Shown here piece after piece: positions 61,301 to 64,000 of a DNA stretch of 64,000 nt (its first letter is position 1; each line of letters begins with the position of its first letter). Location: NCBI RefSeq assembly GCF_001310275.1, contig NZ_LGYZ01000110.1:62001-126000 (forward strand), written 5' to 3'. The notes beneath the pieces are model-generated. The model did not search any database. It was given only the letters and a program-made list of their open reading frames with translations, and was not told the origin of the DNA. This DNA comes from Nocardia arizonensis (GTDB taxonomy: Bacteria > Actinomycetota > Actinomycetes > Mycobacteriales > Mycobacteriaceae). The position numbers were made by a program, and so were the translations under genes.

Positions 61301-62451
61301 GCGGTCAAACCGGCCCGACCCAGATAACCCTGCGCCAACGCAGGCCCCGACAGATACAGTTCACCACTCACCCCGGCGGGCGCCGGCCGCAACCGCGCGT
61401 CCAGCACCACCGCGCCGACACCGGGCAGTGCGGCGCCGATGGTGATGGGCTCCCCGGGGGCCAGCGCGGCGGTTCCGGTGGCGAGGATGGTGGCCTCGGT
61501 CGGCCCGTAGCCGTTGTAGAAGGCGCGACCCGCGCCCCAGCGCTCGACCAGTCCCGGTCCGAAGGTGTCACCGGCCACCACGACGACGCCGAGGTCGGGC
61601 AGGTCATCGGCGTCCACCGACTCCAGGGCGGCGGGCGTGATCACCAGATGCGTGACCCGCTCCCGCCGCAGCAGCAGCGCCAGTTCCGCGCCGCCGAACA
61701 CCGTCGGCGGCGCGATCACCAGCGTGGCCCCGGATCCGAAGGCGAGCAGCATCTCCAGGACCGACACGTCGAAATTCGGCGAACAGACGTGCAGCACTCG
61801 CGCGGTCGCGCATACCGCGTACCGGTCGCGCTGTGCCGCCACCAGTGCGGCGAGACCCGTGTGGGTCACCACGACGCCCTTCGGGCGCCCCGTCGACCCG
61901 GAGGTGTAGATGACGTAGGCCGGATGCTGCTCGGTGAGCGCCCGCACCCGGTCGACATAGGAGATGGGATGGGCCTCGCGCGCCGCGATCCGCGCGGCGT
62001 GGTCGGGGGCGTCGAGTTCGAGCCAGTCGATCCCCGCGTCGAAACTCCCGCGCCGCGCGCTCGCGGTGAGTCCGAGCACCGCGCCCGAGTCGGCGAGGAT
62101 GAAGGCCGCGCGCTCGCGCGGCAGACCCGGATCGACCGGGACGTAGGCGGCGCCGGTCTTGGCGACCGCCCACACCGCGAGCACCGACTCGATGGAACGG
62201 GTCAGGCCGACCGCGACCACGTCACCGGGACCGATACCGCGCGCGATGAGCTCGCGCGCGAGCCGGGACGAAAATGCGTCCAGCTGGGAATAGCTGAGCT
62301 CCCGTGGAGTGGCCGTTTCCGCGGCGCGCCCCTCGCGCACCGCGATTTCGTCGGCGGCGGATTCCACGGCGGCGGTGAGCAATCCGACGAACAGCTGCCC
62401 CGTGGATCTGCGCCTGGTCCGACCTCGAGTACCCCGGCGTACCGCTTCCAT
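49357..62451 (-). CDS. Nonribosomal peptide synthetase, three A-T units with two E-type domains and thioesterase
   Basis: 4364-aa synthetase, first of the three in transcription order: A-T-E-C-(half C)-A-T-E*-C-(half C)-A-T-TE. T serines are at about residues 564, 2319 and 4052; thioesterase nucleophile in GWSLGG at about 4187. The first E is intact (HHYVIDGVSW, EGHGREES, NYLGR). The second E has lost the active motif (HRYAVDEVSW) and the other two blocks (ESDGRV, YLDLAR), so it is probably dead. Each complete C domain (HHLLVDG, HHILLDG) is followed by about 220 residues that match only the C-terminal half of a C domain. A codes I read are DVLVVAGILK, DPLISGAIIK and DQEISGSISK, the last two without a match I can name. 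Start ATG at 62451 (MEAVRRGTRGRTRRRS) parallels the next synthetase. By domain count it is complete for a tripeptide. Confidence 0.9.
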   Translation of the reverse strand: MEAVRRGTRGRTRRRSTGQLFVGLLTAAVESAADEIAVREGRAAETATPRELSYSQLDAFSSRLARELIARGIGPGDVVAVGLTRSIESVLAVWAVAKTGAAYVPVDPGLPRERAAFILADSGAVLGLTASARRGSFDAGIDWLELDAPDHAARIAAREAHPISYVDRVRALTEQHPAYVIYTSGSTGRPKGVVVTHTGLAALVAAQRDRYAVCATARVLHVCSPNFDVSVLEMLLAFGSGATLVIAPPTVFGGAELALLLRRERVTHLVITPAALESVDADDLPDLGVVVVAGDTFGPGLVERWGAGRAFYNGYGPTEATILATGTAALAPGEPITIGAALPGVGAVVLDARLRPAPAGVSGELYLSGPALAQGYLGRAGLTAERFVANPYGAHIGSRMYRTGDLVRRRADGALDYLGRTDFQVKVRGFRVELGEIDAALAAHPAVAYAVTMGRTAPSGATVLVSYVTARHPMSVDAEELRGFVEASLPSHMVPAAIVPLGDIPLTANGKLDRARLPEPVFEAAASRPPVGAVETRLAELFAQVLGVRRVGAQDSFFAAGGDSILSIQLVSRARAAGLVFTPQDVFEQRTVAALARVAAVGRASGPTLAELPGGGVGDMPLTPVLAEYLADGRVFGRFTQQMVLALPAGADRAEVVSTLAAVLDHHDMLRAQIVLDGGRARLRTLPVGSVDVDALLTRVALPAGLEPHELAGCARTALEFAVDRLNPEAARMIAFTWLSRPDGPDALIVVAHHYVIDGVSWRILVADLVAAWAQRGSGAPVVLPAVGTSFRRWAHGLVETAADRTAELAYWQGVSAVADPPLGARALDAAVDTAASVRRVGVTVSAEVTHAVLTALPGKYRAGAQDGLLAALAWAVREWRADRGVEAPVTLIRLEGHGREESAVDGADLTRTIGWFTSMYPVAVDLSAFAGDALRPRAGAVLKSVKEQLLAVPGRGIGFGVLRHLRSEAAESLGGSLGQIGFNYLGRVTAGDLPEESNWLPTAEWGEPETAQDRAMPAAAALDINAIVTDSAAGPRLSASFAYVRELLDEAAVRELADRWVDGLAALAAHAADPAAGGLTPSDVGLVRVTQGELDAWHGARRRLTDVLPLSPLQAGLLYLTQMSPGADPYLLQLGVELAGAVDADRLRGAAQTVLDRHAMLRASFDSTADGEPVQLVCDGVPVPWRVRVPPPGADAGALLAAERHAGFDPALAPLLRFTLYRAETGSTHLVLTAHHLLVDGWSMPLLMKDLLLAYAARGDSPALPTVVPYRDYLRWLHGYDRAAALEAWRDALAGLVPTRVACVLAPPAVAADGHGAHAADLTAEQTADLVKFAASREITVNTLVQAAWALVLASCLGREDVVFGAVVSGRPPQLDGVDRMVGLFANTVPVRVRLDPAESVCELLQRLQSEQVALLDRHHVGLADIQRAAGAVDLFDSLLAYESYPVDADGLRRAYGAIDGLEIVNLHGVNVTHYPVAIQAELGIRLTLRLQFRRDLIAAETADALTGRLRDFLIACHTEPDETSLSIARRFDGRDDSVTRTRYWRDALADLPEQVELPTDRGRPATPTGQTGRVDIAFEPDLCAALRGLAATTGATDAMVAHAAFAVLLARLSGTADIAIATPHLASRADEAAHPGGAGVAVLRTEVAAELSFAALVADVKDAVAHAVTWGATPAHLLSDAGSGHPPTRVAFSTRGSSPVGEWDLALRIRAESAGIVAEFHYARDLFDHARIEDVAGRYRRLLAAGAARPETPVDALPLLSAAEFARSTEVRPDPGTGTASMADLLGRGAALGRARVAVRYRNRSIEYGEVEAWSARLARLLIRRGIGPEDVVAVALPRSYDTVASVLAIAGAGAAHLPVDPGHPAPRIRHLVTDSGAVLGMTRAEYLDRLPGDIDWLVLDDPATLRDLDGESPVPVTDADRVIPLDPRHPAYVIYTSGSTGAPKGVTVTHAGLAGLLGEAVRRYGLEARHRILHVCAPSFDPSVLEWLCAFGVGATLVIAEAGVAGGAELGELLRAEAVTHAIITPAVLGTVDPSGPYHLEVVSVGGDVTTPELLAAWQPGRRYFNAYGPTETTIISTYAELTAGRRVTIGTPVDGMSALVLDARMRPVPPGVAGELYLAGRGLARGYRGRPGPTAGRFVANPWGAPGSRMYRTGDVVRRDGTDWQLEYLGRDDAQVKVRGFRVEPGEIDAVLTGHGTVGFAVTVVRPLPSGVTGLVSYVLPVRGRTPDPATLTAHVANHLPAHMVPAAIVVLERLPLTVNGKLDRKALPEPVFAAAATRAPAGEVEATLAGLFARVLGVDTVGAEDSFFALGGDSIMSIQLVSLAKTAGIVFTARDVFEQRTVAALARTAAADSGAPAPLPELPGGGVGEIPLTPRISEFLASGSRGGARTTVLTVREDIDRAGLVATIAAILDHHDILRSRLWFDGERHRFEVLAPGLVAADAVVGEMDAGEDADPDRIGAAAVALLDPAAARLLGCVRVRRAGADDLLVLAAHRYAVDEVSWRILITDLTRALADRAAGRAIALPAVGASFRRWAHDVAAADRSGESAYWHGVLAVPDPLLGARALDPALDTEAGADSLTVRIPVEVTAAVLTAIPARYRTDARMSLVAALAVAVRGLRARRGIDAPVTRLRLESDGRVASAVPGARSSRTLGDFTTVHPVALDLTGMPVDADAAAMARVLRAVKEQLLAVPDHGAGFGVLRHRDLDGAGPLAGDLGQIGFAYLDLARARAQGWPPTVEPGASALTRDPAAPLSAVIDIVAVTVDSTAGPRLEAEFRYASGVLDAAEVRELADGWSAALAGFALHLDHPAAGGLTPSDVPLVSVTQVELDRWRTERPGLSDVLPLSPLQTGMRALMDLLDDREPYMIQLRGRLSGPLDMDRMRRASQVVMDRHANLRAAFITLGDGGPAQVVADGITVPWSVVDGVAESELRDLLDEDRRRGFDPTVAPLLRVTVYALESGAHDLVLTGHHILLDGWSMPLLMRELLLLYGSDGDPAVLAPVRPYRDYLAWLAAQDPAAARAAWSRVLDGAAPTLLESELTWPYATGTGFGAREFELSAASTAAFYAGAAAIEVTPNIVFQAAWGLVVAALTGRDDVLFGATVSGRPAGLDGVGEMIGLFIDAVPVRVRLDRAMTGHGLLRRMRADQVALLDHHHLGLGEIQRLVGRGDLFDTMVVFESYPVDAEGLRSASAALGGLRVEEFDGADFTHYPITVLVILDDRLRVRLEYPRDRVADATARALADRLHRVLDGVIAAPDRAVRDIVRAAAESDDVIATSRYWRTELADLPDRIALPAGVMVEGAKSSGHVRFSVPAELVRGVRSLAESAAVSPATALRTALAIVLARLSGVDDIAIGIPRPGADRADLVLRTRIDRDARFLDLVEEAHRVETCALAHGHVPFGDLVRLLGVPVSAARHPLFQVALYAGTRAAPVGDLTLAMPLDPGSTDGEMWFARGLFDDATARALVDRLIRVLTVAVADPATPAYALPLLDGEEHRRLTRMGGGDPLAVGTLADLLARGVELGRDRVAVRDAGRSYTYGELDSESTRLARMLTECGVGPESVVALVMRRSYAMVLAVWAVAKAGGAYLPVDPNLPEARIGYMLADSDAALCITVRDQPRPVGGARWLVLDDPDVLALRAIGSDEPITDADRLAPLRPTHAAYVIYTSGSTGMPKGVVVTHAGLGGLVGQVIETMRLGPEHRMLHVCSPSFDQSLEELSSAFHAGATVVIAPPDIVGGAELHDLLRAERVTHTIITPSMLGTVDPSDLPDLAVVSAGGEATTPELLAAWAPGRRFVNSYGPTEVTISATYATLRAGQRVTIGAPLPGLLGVVLDDRLRPVPVGVTGELYLAGAALARGYHRRPGLSADRFVAYPWGAPGERMYRTGDLVRWVRVPGGGWELEYLGRGDFQVKIRGFRIELGEIDAVLAAHAEIANAVTVGRENPCGTVVLVSYVTPHTVDAREALRWAAARLPAHMVPAAVVALEEMPLTPVGKLDRAALPAPKTAARGYREPASGSERLVADIFAEVLGVERVGADDNFFERGGNSLLATRVSARLAAELDAKVPVRALLVAPTPAALVAELRSRGVEGAGSDAAYDVLLPLRTSGTAEPLFCVHPLGGIAWSFAGLAAHLDPDRPLYGLQSPALGSGDPLPDSIEDWARHYVKHIRGVQPRGPYHLLGWSLGGVLAHAMAVQLQDEGERVALLGMLDSRLLGPGDGASAAPEPVWELSAATVTELLGGLLGDRLAEFDLDGSVEVGELARRLGALPEPFASFGARRIERVVDAAIGSIALDAAYRARRFDGDIVFFSAAEDEPADNARSWAGAVTGCVHDHPVAATHWRMTGDTALRRIAEVLRYRL
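51930..52610 (-). other. Orphan C-terminal half of a condensation domain (second copy)
   Basis: After the second full C domain, a stretch starting at SRYWRTELADLPDRI and ending before the third A domain (LADLLARG) resembles the C-terminal lobe of an LCL-type C domain: a DDIAIGIPRPG-type latch region, GHVPFGDLVRLLG and RHPLFQVALY. The N-terminal lobe with HHxxxDG is absent. Function unknown. Confidence 0.7.
57140..57830 (-). other. Orphan C-terminal half of a condensation domain (first copy)
   Basis: Between the first full C domain and the second A domain lies a segment starting at TRYWRDALADLPEQVELPT. It continues as the C-terminal lobe of a C domain (MVAHAAFAVLLARLSG, DIAIATPHLA) to the short HYARDLFDHA segment. 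No HHxxxDG motif precedes it. Several internal blocks (the IGMFVNT and PFERLV-type motifs) are eroded, more so than in the second copy. Confidence 0.7.
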
Positions 62452-62661
62452 CCGCCTACAACATTCCTCTCGCGTCGCAACGGCCACACAGCGCCGAAAC
62501 CCACCAACCCGGCCGGTTCCGTGCCACCGTGGGCGGACCGCGTCGAACAAGGCAAGAGGTGTCGATATTCGGGGTGTATCGGCCCTAATCAGATCACAGG
62601 AATGCGCGTCGTGACGGGTGAGCGGAACTCGCCCGGTCCGGGGCCGACGACAGTTGCCAGG

Positions 62662-63645
62662 TCATAGCCATCCCCGGCGCGTCGCCTGCACACCGGCCTG
62701 GAACCGGGTGCTCGCGCCGAGCCGTTCGAGCAGTCGCGCGGTCCGCCGCACGACCGTGCGACGCGACATCCCGAGTCTGCGGGCGATGGTGTCGTCGGTC
62801 GCGCCGAGGCCCATCAGCGTCAGGATCGCCTTGTCGCGCTCGTCGAGTTCGTCCGCGGTGGGATTCACCGAAATCGGCGCCGCCAACGCCCACAGCACGT
62901 CGAAGGTCCTGACGAGCAGGCGCAGAACGGGCGAACCGGTGATCCGCAACCCCATCGGATCGGGCCGTCGCTCGTCCGCGTGCAATACCAGGCTGGCGCG
63001 ATCGTCGTCGCTGATGATCAGTTTGAACGGCGGCTCCGGCAGGGTGCGCGCCTGTCCGCCACTTGCATTGGTGGCAAGGGCGTGCCGCAGCCGGTCGGCG
63101 TCCTGATAGATGGTGTCCTGGTAGAGCGTCTGATAGCGGATGCCTTCACCCAGGCGAGCCCGTTTGAGCAGGAACAAGCGCTGTTCGCGTTCGGAATCGC
63201 TGAGGAACGGACCGCGTTCGATGAGTTTCACGCAGCCGGACGCGCCGGTCTGCATCTCCTCGAAATCGGCCAGCATCTCCAGCCGTTCGAAGACCGGGAC
63301 CACCGACCCGTGCGCGCGCGGTGAGCGCCGCACCGATCGGAAGGTCTCGCTCAGGCGCGCGGCCGAGGCGTGCATCTGATTGATCGCGTGCTGTCGGCGC
63401 CGCGCCTCTGATTCGGACAGTGATTCGGGAGCGTGGGCATCCCACACGGGTTCACCGTGCTCCCCTTTCAGTTCGACAGCGGCCTGTAGATCACACAGGA
63501 CATCAAGTGAGGCGCGTGCGGTCTCGATCGAGACGCTGAGATATCCCGCGATATCGGACAGGCCGGAACGCGGATGGTGGACCAGCGCGGCGTAGGTGCG
63601 GGCGTGCGGCGAACCCGGGTCGAAGATTTCGCCGAGTTCGGTCAC
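62662..63645 (-). CDS. LuxR-type transcription regulator next to the NRPS locus
   Basis: 327-aa predicted DNA-binding protein. The C-terminal 65 residues are a LuxR/GerE helix-turn-helix: LDERDKAILTLMGLGATDDTIARRLGMSRRTVVRRTARLLERLGA. The N-terminal 80 residues resemble a TrmB-like winged helix (SGLSDIAGYLSVSIETARASLDVL), and the middle has a domain of a kind seen in TrmB-type regulators. No receiver domain is present, so it is not a standard response regulator. The GTG at 63645 is chosen because it begins just before the wing-helix domain; an ATG at 63744 overlaps the end of the neighbouring gene and has no ribosome site. It lies 210 bases upstream of the first synthetase, same strand, and is the best candidate for its regulator. 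Confidence 0.75.
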   Translation of the reverse strand: MTELGEIFDPGSPHARTYAALVHHPRSGLSDIAGYLSVSIETARASLDVLCDLQAAVELKGEHGEPVWDAHAPESLSESEARRRQHAINQMHASAARLSETFRSVRRSPRAHGSVVPVFERLEMLADFEEMQTGASGCVKLIERGPFLSDSEREQRLFLLKRARLGEGIRYQTLYQDTIYQDADRLRHALATNASGGQARTLPEPPFKLIISDDDRASLVLHADERRPDPMGLRITGSPVLRLLVRTFDVLWALAAPISVNPTADELDERDKAILTLMGLGATDDTIARRLGMSRRTVVRRTARLLERLGASTRFQAGVQATRRGWL

Positions 63646-63722
63646 GACACGACCCTGACGACCGCCCGCCTTGGTGAAGCTACCGGGTGCGAGATGTGGA
63701 AGCTCAAGCCGGAATTGGACTC

Positions 63723-64000
63723 TCAGTGTTCGGAGGGGCCCCATTGCATGGGGACGCCCTTGGCGGCCAGGTAGGGCATCGGGTCGATCTTTCTGCCGTT
63801 CTGATCCCAGATCTCCAGGTGCAGATGCGGTCCGGTGGACTGACCACGGTTGCCGACGGTGGCGATGACATCGCCCGCGCGGACCTTCTGCCCGACGTTG
63901 ACCAGCATATCGTTGACGTGGCCGTAGACCGCGGTCGTGCCGTCGTCCTGCAATACCCGCACCCAGAGCCCGAAACCCGATGCGGGACCGGCCTCGATAA
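63723..64000 (-). CDS. M23-family metallopeptidase, C-terminal part
   Basis: The last about 92 residues of a LytM/M23 peptidase, a family that cuts peptidoglycan cross-bridges outside the cell. The gene runs off the window edge, so its signal peptide and N-terminal region are unseen. Visible are YGHVNDMLVNVGQKVRAGD, then GNRGQSTGPHLHLEIW with the HxH zinc-binding pair of the family, and a short tail ending MQWGPSEH. It ends 77 bases before the start of the LuxR-type regulator and may share its transcript. Confidence 0.88.
   Translation of the reverse strand, partial: IEAGPASGFGLWVRVLQDDGTTAVYGHVNDMLVNVGQKVRAGDVIATVGNRGQSTGPHLHLEIWDQNGRKIDPMPYLAAKGVPMQWGPSEH

Overview
The window reads as a chromosomal segment of a mycolic-acid actinomycete, most probably a Nocardia-like genus. 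The base composition is very GC-rich. The S10 ribosomal protein operon has the order rpsJ-rplC-rplD-rplW-rplB-rpsS-rplV-rpsC-rplP-rpmC-rpsQ and ends after rpsQ. There is an antigen-85-type mycolyltransferase, several promoters that look leaderless or actinobacterial, and very large NRPS genes. The genus is an inference from these traits, not a direct match.

Region 1 (1-5.8 kb) is mixed housekeeping and unknown genes: the 3' part of an RluA-type pseudouridine synthase, a small secreted protein, a CPBP/CAAX-type membrane protease, a DUF2637-type membrane protein whose promoter carries a near-perfect LexA (SOS) box, and a conserved phosphatase-like protein. Region 2 (5.9-11.4 kb) is the S10 operon on the minus strand, closed by two tandem hairpins. 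Region 3 (11.4-24.6 kb) holds small transcription units. These are a DUF4442/hotdog protein (apparently leaderless, with a palindrome over its -10 box) and a lycopene-cyclase-like flavoprotein; a Uma2-family protein; a three-gene DrrABC-type ABC exporter; an aldehyde dehydrogenase homologue that has lost its catalytic cysteine; a regulator made of two TetR units; an enoyl-CoA hydratase and an NAD-dependent epimerase-type protein; an NRAMP metal transporter; and the mycolyltransferase.

Region 4 (24.8-62.5 kb) is a 37.6 kb nonribosomal peptide synthetase locus of three giant minus-strand genes, transcribed 4364 aa -> 2427 aa -> 5609 aa. A LuxR-type regulator lies immediately upstream, and beyond it is the end of an M23 peptidase gene. 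The domain order I read is: protein 1 A-T-E-C-(half C)-A-T-E*-C-(half C)-A-T-TE; protein 2 A-T-C-A-T-C-(degenerate partial A); protein 3 A-T-C-A-T-C-A-T-C-A-T-E-C-A-T-TE. No protein starts with a condensation domain, and two end in thioesterases. Protein 2 ends on a C domain and a dead A fragment, so its last C can only be used with an A-T pair supplied by another protein. Counting C domains, protein 1 is complete for a tripeptide (3 A-T, 2 C) and proteins 2+3 together are complete for a heptapeptide (7 A-T, 6 C). Two adenylation domains carry the classical Thr code. No MbtH, tailoring enzyme or acyl-ligase gene lies in the window.

The points most worth following up are the split module with its degenerate A domain, the two orphan C-terminal half-condensation domains and the degenerate epimerase in protein 1, the Cys-less aldehyde dehydrogenase, and the SOS-box-controlled DUF2637 gene.
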